From Aquimarina agarilytica ZC1 (GTDB taxonomy: Bacteria; Bacteroidota; Bacteroidia; Flavobacteriales; Flavobacteriaceae), in contig NZ_JH621261.1 of NCBI RefSeq assembly GCF_000255455.1, positions 1-64,000 on the forward strand: a stretch of DNA of 64,000 bases, given 5' to 3'. Below are positions 1 through 9,477 of this stretch, in pieces. Numbering within the stretch: position 1 is the first letter of the stretch; each line of letters opens with the position of its first letter. The notes below the pieces were generated by a model. The model had not been told where the DNA came from. It saw only the letters and a program-made list of their open reading frames with translations, and ran no database searches. The position numbers and the translations under genes are program-made.

Positions 1-30
1 TTTTACAAAAATAATACAGCAAAGAATATC

Positions 31-510
31 TCAAAAGATGTACTTGCTCGGGGGGATACCTGTAAATAAAAATTTCGCGTATTGAATGTTTTTTAAGTTC
101 TTGAATCTTAAATTTTTATAATATTTAGTGTTGTCAATATTAAGATGAATAGAATAATACCCTTCTTGTATTCCTTCGTATAGAATTGGTTTCCATTCGA
201 ACCATTTGCCATCTATGGATTGAATTTGATATTCTATTGATTGTAGATCAGATTTAGTAGATAAAATTATTTCTACTCCTTGAAAGATGTTTGTCGGATT
301 TATTTTGGTAGATTTTCCAATGAAAAATTTGGAATTTTCAAATTGATCAGAAAATTCAATGATCTCTCCATAAGGATCGTCATTATGGAGTTCACGATTA
401 ATCTCATCATTTGATGTGGAAACTTCTTCATCAAAAGACTCCTTTATACAGCTAGAAATAGATAGCATGCATAAGATAAAAAAATAGTTAATAAAATGAT
501 TGCGATTCAT
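31..510 (-). CDS. Hypothetical lipoprotein, 159 aa
   Basis: A short secreted lipoprotein of unknown function. The N-terminus has a hydrophobic stretch (about residues 8-19) ending in the lipobox LSISSC, so Cys21 is the likely acylated residue, followed by an acidic linker (residues 22-45). The rest is a soluble domain rich in Trp, Tyr and Ile in which I recognise no family. It runs divergently from the broken two-component pair starting at 777, with 266 bases between them in which I see no clear operator. The ATG is the first in frame and gives a complete signal peptide. Confidence 0.6.
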   Translation of the reverse strand: MNRNHFINYFFILCMLSISSCIKESFDEEVSTSNDEINRELHNDDPYGEIIEFSDQFENSKFFIGKSTKINPTNIFQGVEIILSTKSDLQSIEYQIQSIDGKWFEWKPILYEGIQEGYYSIHLNIDNTKYYKNLRFKNLKNIQYAKFLFTGIPPSKYIF

Positions 511-776
511 TGAGATGAAAGTTTAAATTAAGTTATTTTATTACAAATGTCAGTTATAAAATTTAATGTATTGGTAGTTATTTTGTGGATGGTAGGATTA
601 AACTTGTGTTTTGTTTAAAAATGAATATGAGTTGTTTGGTTTTGGGTATATTAGTTTAAAAATTAATGGATAATTTACTCTAGGTTTATAAAGCGAATAT
701 TGAATTGTTCAGAAATAATAAATTTATAACGAAACCGTTTTTATTTGTATGAATGCTAATTCTAAAACTCTAAATA

Positions 777-1507
777 ATGATTACTTCTGTGCTTATAGAT
801 GATGAAAAAGCTTCATTGGATACCCTAGAATGGAAAATTCAAAACTATTGCCCTATCATTAAAGTAATAGATAAAATTATAGATTCCAGAATGGCAATAG
901 ACTCTATTGTAAAAAACAGACCAGATTGTATATTTTTAGATGTAAATATGCCAAAGATATCAGGATTTGACCTTCTGGATAGTTTAAATGATATTCAATC
1001 TTATGTAGTATTAGTGACAGCTTATGAGGAATACGCACTACGAGCAATTAAAGCTTCTGTTTTTGACTACCTTTTAAAGCCAGTAGATAAATGTGATTTA
1101 ATATCTTTAACTAAAAAGCTACAAAAGGATCTTGTAACGAAAAGTGTTCTTTGTGAAAAAAATCACATTCAAAATGTTAGTGTTGAAAAAAAATAGGCAT
1201 TCAAGCCAAAGGTTTAATTAGTTTTTATGAATTAAACGAGATTGTTTTTATAAAAGCTGAAGGAAGTTATACTAGAATCTTTTTAACTAATAACAGAATG
1301 GAGATGATATCAAAAAATTTGAAAGAAACTATTTCTCTTTTTCCAGAGAATGAAGTTTTTTTTAGAGTTCATAACTCTTATTATATTAATCTCAATCATA
1401 TTTCAAAGTATTATAAACATCAAGGAGGGACATTGATAATGAGTAATAATGAAAGTGTAAATATTAGTAGACATAAAAAAACTGAAATACTAAAAAAAAT
1501 TCTTTAA
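777..1507 (+). pseudogene. LytTR-family response regulator, frameshifted at an A8 run
   Basis: DNA-binding response regulator of the LytR/AgrA type, partner of the kinase that follows. The first frame (777-1196) encodes a receiver domain with the acidic pair IDDE near the start, the phospho-acceptor Asp in FLDVNMP, the conserved T/A of VTAYEEYA and the Lys of DYLLKP. It stops at TAG 1194-1196 directly after eight A (1186-1193). The LytTR domain continues in another frame from the same A run, through KGLISFYELNEI, FIKAEGSYTRIFL and FFRVHNSYYINLNHI, to 1507. Adding one A restores a 243-aa protein of normal family length. Either a real or reversible frameshift or a homopolymer undercall. Confidence 0.8.
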
Positions 1508-1521
1508 GAGTTTAATTTCTA

Positions 1522-2945
1522 ATGATTTTATTATTTTCAGTTTTTTCTTTTATAAATAATTTATTTCTGCAGATAGAATTGAATTCTTTAAAATATTATG
1601 AGCTTTTTGGTTTTCAGGCTTGGGTTCAAGGGGTTTTATCTGTTCTTTTTCTTTATCATTTCCTTTTTTTCTTTCAAAACAAAAATCGAATGTTTCTTTA
1701 TTACAGTGCATTTGTGTTTTGTCTTTTGGTATATTTTGCTCATTATGTTCCTAAAATGTTTTATGTTCCGGATATTTCATATGTTTCTGTGACATTATTT
1801 TATGGGATTCAATTTTTGGCCTATTTTTTTTATATCTGTTATGTTAGAGAGGTTTTAAATACCAAAGTTTTAATCCCTGAATGGGACACTATTCTACAAC
1901 TAGCCAAAAAGATATTACTTATTTTTATTGTGATCGTATCAATTTCTAGTCTTTTTCTTAGCACCATTGAGATTTTTACTCTCGTGGTTTTATTGTTTTA
2001 TTGTTTTATTTGGTTACTTTGTTTGCAACGGTTAATTACTTTATATTTTATCGTTTTGCTGGAATGCCAGTAAAACTTTTGATTACAGGATCTGTGGTTT
2101 ATCTTGTTCTTGCAAATGTTAGTTTGATTATAAGTGTTCGTATAGTATTCTACAATATTGTACCAAAATATAATCCAATCATTTTTATGCAAATTGGAGC
2201 TATAATTGAAGGGTTAATTTTCGCATTAATAGTCGGTTACAAATTTAATGACATTGAGCGTAAGAAAAGGTTAGCTCAAATACAATTGCTTAATAAATCA
2301 GTAGAAGCCTCTGAGTTAAAAGTAACTGCTTTAAAAGCACAAATGAATCCTCATTTTATATTTAATGTATTAAATTCTATCAATAATTTTATATTAAAAA
2401 ATGAAAAAGAATTAGCTTCCGATTATCTAACTAAATTCGCAAAGTTAATTCGTGTTACCTTAAAGAATTCATCTCAGTCTACGGTAAGTCTTAAAGAAGA
2501 ACTAGATACAATTAGAACCTATGTTAATCTGGAACAATTAAGGATTGAAGATGGCTTTGATTTGATAATAAACAATAATCAAAATTTGGATCTAAATCAA
2601 ATAGAAATACCTCCACTTAGTCTACAGCCTTATGTGGAAAATGCGATATGGCACGGGCTGTATTCCAAAGAAGCGGAGGATAAGAAGATAGAGATAAGTA
2701 TTAGTTCGAAGCTTGAAAATACACTTAATATAATCGTCAAAGATAATGGAATAGGAAGAGAAGCATCTTCAAAATTGAATCTTGAAGTTAAAAAATCTTT
2801 TGGAACTAAGATTACAAAAGAAAGAATAAAAATGATCTATCCTAATTCTTTGGTGGAAATTAAAGATATATATTCAAGTAATAACCCGAGTATCGTTTTA
2901 GGTACAAAAGTATCAATAATTATTCATGGTTTACCGAATTTATGA
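1522..2945 (+). pseudogene. LytS-type sensor histidine kinase, frameshifted by an 8-bp tandem repeat
   Basis: Membrane histidine kinase (His_kinase/HATPase_c type). The N-terminal half (1522-2073 frame) has several hydrophobic segments like the 7TM region of 7TMR-DISM receptors, without a large periplasmic domain. The second frame (from about 2001) carries the last membrane spans, a short coiled coil, the H-box with QMNPHFIFNVLNSI (phospho-acceptor His), the N-box YVENAIWHGL and the G-box VKDNGIGREAS. The frames change inside three exact copies of GTTTTATT (1987-2010). Removing one copy fuses them into a continuous 471-aa kinase reading LLFYLVTLFATVNYF across the join. It starts 14 bases after the response regulator, so the two form an operon. 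Confidence 0.82.
1987..2010 (+). repeat. Three perfect tandem copies of octamer GTTTTATT
   Basis: Three head-to-tail copies of GTTTTATT (1987-1994, 1995-2002, 2003-2010) inside the histidine kinase coding region. Eight is not a multiple of three, so each copy gained or lost changes the frame. Two copies (or five) put the kinase in frame; the three present put it out of frame. Confidence 0.9.
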
Positions 2946-3284
2946 AGTTTAAATATGTTGATATTGTGAGTAGTTTAGTTGTTTGAATTCTAATTAATCT
3001 TTTCGTAGTACCTCTGGTTTTCGTAGTTGGCGATCTTTTAGTCAAAAATAAGGAGTGGAAGTAAATCAGAATTAATAATCAATACAGTATTTGTTTCTTT
3101 ATCGATATCAGATTGTGAATAATCAAAAAATATTTTTCATTAATAAAAAACACAAAATGTCCCATTATTCCTAAGTGATTACCAAATTTTCTTGCATATT
3201 TCATGTTATGAAGAGAAAAATAGAACAGATAGAACAATCGTGAAGGAGGGAGGCTTAACTTTACTACTTTTAAAAAACAATAAA
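2946..3284. other. Intergenic region without recognisable genes
   Basis: About 340 bases between the kinase stop and the terminators of the GH74-like gene. AT-rich, with stops in all frames and no RNA gene or transposon end that I can recognise. Confidence 0.5.
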
Positions 3285-3347
3285 AAACCAGGAGGGGTTT
3301 TAGTTCTCCTGGTTTTAAACCAAGAGAGGTTTTAGTTCTCTTGGTTT
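3285..3347 (-). terminator. Tandem pair of rho-independent terminators
   Basis: Two adjacent hairpins. The first has arms AAACCAGGAG (3285-3294) and CTCCTGGTTT (3306-3315); the second has arms AAACCAAGAG (3317-3326) and CTCTTGGTTT (3338-3347). Both loops contain GGTTTTAGTT. On the minus strand they lie just after the stop of the GH74-like gene, followed by a T-rich tract, so they end that transcript. The arms differ by one compensated base pair (G-C against A-T), as expected for a duplicated hairpin kept for its structure. Confidence 0.85.
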
Positions 3348-3382
3348 GTGAGCTAATTAATAATTACATAGAGAGTTTGTGT

Positions 3383-6300
3383 TTACTCTTTAAGGAATTT
3401 AGCTTTATAAGAATATTTTTTTCCGGTAATGGAAATAAAATATAAGTTGCTATGGAGTTCACTTGTATCTAAGATATAGTTCTTCTCTTTGATGAATTTA
3501 GTTTCTATTACCGTTCCACTTATATTGTATATTTTCAGTACATATTCCTCCTTCAATTCAGAAGGAAAAACGATATGAAGATTATCTTTTGTTGGATTTG
3601 GAAAAAAATTTAAAGCAGTTTTGGAGGTTATTTTTGCCTTTTTACAATCATCTAGTTGTAGGGAACCAAAAACTGAGGTATCTTTCCATGCAATATCCTG
3701 ATTAGCGTTCCAAGCTGTTTTTCTATCTCTATCTCCGCCATCATCATCATCATTAATGTGTATGTCTAACCCAAGTCTATTGCCTGTGTTTGGGTTTAAA
3801 CCAATAAAAGACCACGCAATTTTGGCTTCTATCATATAACCAGAATTTGTTTTGGTTTGAGCAAAAGTGACTCCAGTAGGATTTTGTTGATTTGCCGGAT
3901 AGTGATATACGTTTTGGTTATTGTACTCAAATATTAGTTGATGATCATTTTGATCATAAGATGAGCTCTTGCTATTATCACCGTCTATATAAATTTCTAC
4001 ACTATCATCTTGATAAGGTTTTTCAGAATCATTTTGTAATATATCATCTACTACATCTACTAAAATGTAAAGATATTCTGAATCCCATTTTGTTTGAAAT
4101 TGTGATTTTTGGTTAGAGCTTGTTCCTACTATTTGATTTTCTATAGATAAAGAGTTTAAAGGCCAATCGTTATTACGACCATCAATAATTGGAGTATTGT
4201 TATTTTCTAAACAAATTTTATCTGCACCTGTATTTACAGGAAGACATTCTTTAGGCGAAACAGTTCCAAAAACAGCAGTATTTTGCCAAGCAATATCGCT
4301 TGAAGCGTTCCAGGTTATCTTTTTATCTCTGTTACCTCCATTATCATCATCATTAACGTGGATATCAAGGCCAAAAGGTTTATCTATTTCCGGATTTATG
4401 CCTATAAATGACCAAGCTATTCTAGTTTCTAATGTATAACCAGAATTCTTTGAGGTTTGTGCAAAATTAACACCACTAGGGTTTTGTTGATTTGCTGGAT
4501 AATGATATACTGTTCCACTATTATATTGGAAAACTAATTGATGATCATTATTGTCATAAGAAGAGCTTTTTTCATTTCCTCCATCTATATAAATTTCTAC
4601 GCTATCATCTTGGTAGGGCTGTTCAGAATCATTTGACAAGTCGTCATCTGTTACATCTACTAATATATAAAGATACTCTGAGTCCCATTGTGCTTGGAAT
4701 TTAGCCGATAAATCATTGTCAGATGTTACATTGCCAAGAATTTTATTAGAAAGAGGATATGAGTTTTGGGACCAATCTGCATCAGAACCATCAATTGTAA
4801 GTTGTGTATTTAAACTACAAATTTCTTTTTCTGGTTGATTAATAGGTGTTCCCGCACAATTACAGTTTCCGTCCTCTACATCATTCTCTGTATTTGGATC
4901 TCCATCATCACAAGGGGTACCAGAAGAAGGACAGTTTACGTCATTTATATCATAATAATAAATGCCATCAGAGCCAGGTCCTACATATAATCTTCCATAG
5001 ATAAATGGATCACCTTGCATTACTTTTGCTTGATTAAAGTTTCCTTGAATATAAGTTCCTATTTTCTTCCAACTTGAACCTCGGTCTATACTCATATGAT
5101 ACCCAAAATCTCCATTTACTTCACCTTGAATAAAAATAGTCGGATAATTTGAATTGGGTGCTGCTTTACCAACGGCAATATTATTTACTTTGTCTGTATT
5201 AGAGATTTCATTCCAGGTAGCACCTCCGTCGGTAGATAAATACACTCCGTGGACACCATCTTCTGCAACACCATTTGGGCCATGAGAATATAAAAGATGT
5301 CCAGCTTTACCATCCACTGAAATTAGTTTAGCATGCCAAGCGTTTGGCGGAACACTACCTTGTGTACTCCAATTAACCCCTCCATCTTCGGATTTAAATA
5401 TTTTACCATTACCCCAATCATATATATAAAAAGTGTTTGGGAGCACTCTATCCGCTACGAGCACTTTTTTCTCTAAGTAAAATGCATGAATACAACAGTT
5501 ACCTGAATTACAAGGCATGTTAATTTTTTTCCAGGTTTTACCTCTATCTTTTGTATAGTACGCAGGTTTATTACCAACTGGAAGCCAAACTATATTGTTT
5601 ATGTCATTTGCGGAAACAGCGATATTACCAAAAATCGAATTAACTTCATTTGGTTCTGGCATGCTTTCAAATTTTGTCCAAGTGAGTCCTCCATCCATTG
5701 AATATCCCGAATTTCGGTGTTCATCATCATAGCAGCAAAACCTGTGGTCTTCGGTTATAGTAACAACGAAATTGGGATTAGAAGGAGATACGTCAATATC
5801 CCAGGTAGAGTTAAAACGGGTATTAGGATAGTACCTATCTGCATATTCTTCAAAATTAGTAGGTTTCTTTACAAACATAGCTCTATCCCATAACCCTGCA
5901 ATAACATTCCCGTTTTTAAGGGCTACAATGTCGTTGTTTACCATATGTTCTTGCCCATATGAAAGTCCGGTCCACGATATGTCAGAATCATTTGTGTCAG
6001 TGGATACCCAAGTGCCAATTCCTCCCGCTCTCCATAGTTTTCCTTCAATAATAGGGTCAAACGTAATTTCTCCTACGGACATCCATCCTCCATCTCCCAA
6101 GGTTTTGAACCAAGGGATGTCAGAATCGGCAGTACTCCAGGTTAATTTTGTCCAACTAGGAGAAGACGAATTGGCATTAGTTGTTCTGTAAAAAGGCTTG
6201 TCTCCTCTAGCTTTAACAATTACTCTGTTGTTATTAAACGGATCCACGGCAACATCAGCAATATTAGTTTCATTGTTTGGTGTAATATTTTGCCATGTGT

Positions 6301-7129
6301 TTTTATTATATTTTCTGCAACCAAATTGGCGAGTAGAAACGTATAAATGTCCGTTTCCAGCAATTTCCATATCAGTAAATTCTACGGAATTACTAAAACC
6401 AGAGCCAGCTGTAATATTAATCCAACTTGTTCCTGCATCAGTACTTTTATATACTCCAACCCCGTCAATATTAAGGTAGATTGTATTGGTTCTACCATTT
6501 GTTGTACCACTGTTGGGGTCAAAAATTATTTCACGAATCCCTCTTTTTTCTGTACCTTTAAGTATATTAGATACAACTTGCCAAGAATCACCTCCATTTG
6601 TAGTTTTGTATAACCCATTATTAATACTACCAAAGTAAACAACATTTTTGTTATTAGGGTCGATGGATAGTCTTTCTCCATGTAATTTGGACTCATCTCT
6701 ATTTGCTGACATTCTAATGTTAGGAAAATTAGTAGTAACCCAAGTATCACCTTGGTCAACACTTTTAAAAATAGTATTGTCAAAAGCCATGTAAATTAGA
6801 TTTTTGTCGGAGGGAGCTGAATTTATACTGAGTACACCTCTATACTTGTATAAATTTACTCGATCTGCAGGCATGCTTGATGCGGTGATTAGAGGGGTCC
6901 ATTCTTTATTGTTTTCGTTCCATTTCCAGGCATTACTAACATCTGACTTGGCTAATATTAGTGATCCACTGGGGTGAATAGAAAGACCAGTTAACCAACC
7001 ACCTGCTCCTAATCTTATTTTCTTCCATTGATTTTCTTGGGCGAAACCAGAGTTTAACAAAAAAAAAACGAAAAATAACAACTCAAATAATGGTTTTATT
7101 TTTGTATTGTCTATTAAAAAATATTTCAT
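3383..7129 (-). CDS. Secreted GH74-like glycosidase with two CBM9-like domains and a T9SS signal
   Basis: A large extracellular enzyme, probably acting on a plant or algal beta-glucan such as xyloglucan. An upstream in-frame ATG at 7171 would add 14 residues; I prefer 7129 because it begins a normal signal peptide ending near SGFAQ. Residues about 20-740 form a propeller-type domain opening with LGAGGWLTGLSIHPSG, typical of GH74, with about eight Asp-box motifs (SVDQGDTW, STDAGTSW, SMDGGLTW, SEDGGVNW, STDGGATW and others). A Cys-rich acidic linker of the Bacteroidota type (CDDGDPNTENDV) follows. Then come two homologous domains of about 190 residues (roughly 770-965 and 965-1160) sharing WDSEYLYILVDV and YQDDSVEIYIDG, which resemble CBM9. 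The C-terminus is a type A sorting domain (FFPNPTKDNLHI). GH74 assignment is from overall pattern; substrate is inference. Confidence 0.8.
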   Translation of the reverse strand: MKYFLIDNTKIKPLFELLFFVFFLLNSGFAQENQWKKIRLGAGGWLTGLSIHPSGSLILAKSDVSNAWKWNENNKEWTPLITASSMPADRVNLYKYRGVLSINSAPSDKNLIYMAFDNTIFKSVDQGDTWVTTNFPNIRMSANRDESKLHGERLSIDPNNKNVVYFGSINNGLYKTTNGGDSWQVVSNILKGTEKRGIREIIFDPNSGTTNGRTNTIYLNIDGVGVYKSTDAGTSWINITAGSGFSNSVEFTDMEIAGNGHLYVSTRQFGCRKYNKNTWQNITPNNETNIADVAVDPFNNNRVIVKARGDKPFYRTTNANSSSPSWTKLTWSTADSDIPWFKTLGDGGWMSVGEITFDPIIEGKLWRAGGIGTWVSTDTNDSDISWTGLSYGQEHMVNNDIVALKNGNVIAGLWDRAMFVKKPTNFEEYADRYYPNTRFNSTWDIDVSPSNPNFVVTITEDHRFCCYDDEHRNSGYSMDGGLTWTKFESMPEPNEVNSIFGNIAVSANDINNIVWLPVGNKPAYYTKDRGKTWKKINMPCNSGNCCIHAFYLEKKVLVADRVLPNTFYIYDWGNGKIFKSEDGGVNWSTQGSVPPNAWHAKLISVDGKAGHLLYSHGPNGVAEDGVHGVYLSTDGGATWNEISNTDKVNNIAVGKAAPNSNYPTIFIQGEVNGDFGYHMSIDRGSSWKKIGTYIQGNFNQAKVMQGDPFIYGRLYVGPGSDGIYYYDINDVNCPSSGTPCDDGDPNTENDVEDGNCNCAGTPINQPEKEICSLNTQLTIDGSDADWSQNSYPLSNKILGNVTSDNDLSAKFQAQWDSEYLYILVDVTDDDLSNDSEQPYQDDSVEIYIDGGNEKSSSYDNNDHQLVFQYNSGTVYHYPANQQNPSGVNFAQTSKNSGYTLETRIAWSFIGINPEIDKPFGLDIHVNDDDNGGNRDKKITWNASSDIAWQNTAVFGTVSPKECLPVNTGADKICLENNNTPIIDGRNNDWPLNSLSIENQIVGTSSNQKSQFQTKWDSEYLYILVDVVDDILQNDSEKPYQDDSVEIYIDGDNSKSSSYDQNDHQLIFEYNNQNVYHYPANQQNPTGVTFAQTKTNSGYMIEAKIAWSFIGLNPNTGNRLGLDIHINDDDDGGDRDRKTAWNANQDIAWKDTSVFGSLQLDDCKKAKITSKTALNFFPNPTKDNLHIVFPSELKEEYVLKIYNISGTVIETKFIKEKNYILDTSELHSNLYFISITGKKYSYKAKFLKE

Positions 7130-7248
7130 GATAAATTGTGTGAATGTTAAGTGTTTTGAAAGGGGGAGCAAATAAGAGGTCCCGGTAATTTTATAGTTAC
7201 CAGTACTTCATTGCAAACTCAAACTTTAAAAGCTATTAATGAATTATA

Positions 7249-7848
7249 TTATTTACAATGTCTATCATAACATTGAGTCATGCAGTATGCATAAGCAGCA
7301 GTGCAAGCTAAGAGAGCAAATCCTCCTGTTCCAGCACCACAAGCGGTATATGCCGTAGCAGCAGCAGCTACGCATAAGGGATATCTCCAGTTACACTTTT
7401 TCCTCTTTTTCATAAATGAATAATTATTAATTTCTTTAATATTTTTCATTCCAATCGCTATAACTTTATTTTGTTCTGTTTCGGAAATCGAAGGAAGTAA
7501 ATCTGGATAACTCGTCTTTAGCTCATTCGCTATCAAGTTAAGATTTTCTTGAATTTTGATTATTTCAGGTATTTTGAGCAGTGTATTTATGGTTTCTTCA
7601 TCTTTATTTTGGTATAGTTGATATAATTGTCCACCAGAGATGTTTTCTTATTCCAAAATATTCGCTATTTCATTTACTAACTCATCTTGTAGGATTTCAA
7701 ATTCCTGAAACTTCGACTCTGCTTGTAGTTCTTTAAACCTAACCTCAGTATTACTCAAAGATTCGTGATCGTTTTCAACGTTGTCCTTAGAACAAGAAGT
7801 TATTAAAATTAGAGAAAATAGGATCAGAAAAGAACTTGTTTTTTTCAT
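7249..7848 (-). pseudogene. Lipoprotein with Cys-rich C-terminus, interrupted by an in-frame TAA
   Basis: Two open segments lie in the same frame, separated by one TAA at 7648-7650. The first (7648-7848, 66 aa) has a lipoprotein signal with lipobox LILITSC and an acidic helix. Translation past the TAA stays open: ENISGGQLYQLYQNKDEE and onward to 7249, ending in a stretch of about 50 residues rich in Ala, Gly and Cys (KKCNWRYPLC, TAYTACGAGTGG, CMTQCYDRHC). Read through, the protein would be about 199 aa. The downstream part has only a TTG (7536) as possible start. This looks like a single gene with a nonsense mutation; a separate small Cys-rich peptide is the alternative. I recognise no named family, although the Cys spacing recalls small secreted antimicrobial peptides. 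Confidence 0.65.
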
Positions 7849-8232
7849 GTTTAAATGGTTTTAAAAGATTAGTAATAATTTCTGATCAAAATTAAGTTAA
7901 CCTATGTGTTCCTAAATTTGTTTTTTTATAGTTGTAATAAATAAATTCACAAATGGTTTATATTGGGTTACTGTTGACATTTAATAACAGAGTTCATTCT
8001 TTTCAAGGAGGTAGGTTTACTTTTATTTAACTGAGATGTTTTTTATTTGTTCAAACACATCCAGTTTATTAATTGGAATAAGAAAGGGTAGGTGGGCGTT
8101 CATAAGGTAGTGTTTCAACTTTGCTTTTGGCGATTAGAGTTTTTTTTGCAGACTTAACGGTTGGTAGTTAATAATAAAAAATTCGATAGTTAACCATACG
8201 TAAAAGTGTAGTAAAATGTATAAAAAGTAAAG
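7849..8232. other. Intergenic region without recognisable genes
   Basis: About 380 bases between the broken lipoprotein and the end of the ketoacyl synthase gene. AT-rich, no long reading frame, no clear terminator hairpin and no recognisable RNA. Confidence 0.5.
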
Positions 8233-9477
8233 TTATTCAGAATATTTCTTAAAAATGGTGGTCGCGATATGTCCACCAAATCCAAATGTATTGCTCATAG
8301 CAAAATTTATAGTTTTTTCTTTAGCACTTTGTAGCGTTAAATCAAACATGTCGTTAAAATAGGGTTCAATATTTTTGCTATTAATAGTTGGGGGGATGGT
8401 ATCCTTTTGAATTGCGGAAATACAAGCTATGGCTTCTATGGCACCAGCTGCACCTAATAAATGACCAGTCATGGACTTTGTTGCACTGATATTTAATTGA
8501 TTTTTTTTGCCAAAGACTCGTTCAATTGCTTTTAATTCACTGATGTCGCCTAATGGTGTAGAAGTAGCATGAGCATTGAGATAATCTATATTTTCCGGTG
8601 AGATATTTGCGTCTTCCATGGCGCTTTTCATGCCTAAAAATGCACCTTCCCCATCCGGGTGTGTTCCTGTTAGATGATACGCGTCTGCTGCCATTCCGCC
8701 TCCGACAATTTCTGCGATGATCGTGGCGCCTCTTTTTTTAGCATATTCTAATTCTTCCAAAATAATAGCTCCAGCACCTTCTCCCATTACAAAACCATCT
8801 CGTTCCATATCAAAAGGTTTAGAGGCCGATTTTGGATTTTTGTTATTTGTTGATAGTGCTCTTGAAGCATTAAAACCACCTATACTGCTTTCGTTTATAG
8901 GAGCTTCTGAGCCACCGGTGATTATCATGTCCGCTTTTCCCCATCTTATATAGTTAAAAGCATCGATGATGGAGGTATTAGATGTTGCACAAGCTGAAAC
9001 TGTAGTAAAATTTATCCCTCTTAATCCATATTTTATTGAAATAACGCCAGAAGCAATATCTACTATCATTTTTGGAATAAAATAAGGGTTAAATCTTGGA
9101 GTACCATCACCTTTAGCAAACTCAGTTATTTGTTGTTGGAAAGTGTTAATACCTCCATTACCAGATCCCCAAATAACTCCAATACGGTTTTTGTTTAGTT
9201 TGTCAAAATCAATATCACTGTTTCTTATGGCTTCATCTACAGCTATTAAAGCATATTGTGTAAATAAATCATATTTACGAGCTTCAGATTTTGGAATAAA
9301 ATCGATAGGATCAAAATTTTTGAGTTCGCAGGCAAATTTTGTCTTAAATTTTTCCGTGTCAAATTTCGTAATCAAAGATGATCCACTTTTTCCTGTAATT
9401 AACGATTCCCAAAAGTCATTTGTGTTGTTTCCGATAGGGGTTAGAGCCCCAGTGCCTGTTATTACAACTCTTTTCAT
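8233..9477 (-). CDS. Beta-ketoacyl-ACP synthase II-like enzyme, 414 aa
   Basis: Condensing enzyme of the FabF family, cytoplasmic, elongating an acyl chain on acyl carrier protein. Length and all catalytic elements fit: the nucleophile Cys in VSACATSNTS, the first His in NAHATSTPLGD, the Lys and second His in ATKSMTGHLLGAAGA, and the C-terminal Gly-rich NTFGFGGH. It is the last gene of a three-gene operon; its ATG overlaps the end of the thioesterase by 4 bases. No acyl carrier protein or other fatty-acid gene is nearby, so it is probably a specialised paralogue rather than the housekeeping fabF. That role is inference; the family call is firm. Confidence 0.9.
   Translation of the reverse strand: MKRVVITGTGALTPIGNNTNDFWESLITGKSGSSLITKFDTEKFKTKFACELKNFDPIDFIPKSEARKYDLFTQYALIAVDEAIRNSDIDFDKLNKNRIGVIWGSGNGGINTFQQQITEFAKGDGTPRFNPYFIPKMIVDIASGVISIKYGLRGINFTTVSACATSNTSIIDAFNYIRWGKADMIITGGSEAPINESSIGGFNASRALSTNNKNPKSASKPFDMERDGFVMGEGAGAIILEELEYAKKRGATIIAEIVGGGMAADAYHLTGTHPDGEGAFLGMKSAMEDANISPENIDYLNAHATSTPLGDISELKAIERVFGKKNQLNISATKSMTGHLLGAAGAIEAIACISAIQKDTIPPTINSKNIEPYFNDMFDLTLQSAKEKTINFAMSNTFGFGGHIATTIFKKYSE

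Noticed and set aside
3285-3347. Two similar repeats that might be a small CRISPR array
   Set aside because: Each unit is itself a hairpin with a T-rich 3' side next to a gene stop; only two units and no spacers.
3892-4704. Several + strand open frames opposite the GH74-like gene
   Set aside because: They mirror the duplicated CBM9-like domains on the other strand, have no start context and no protein-like composition.
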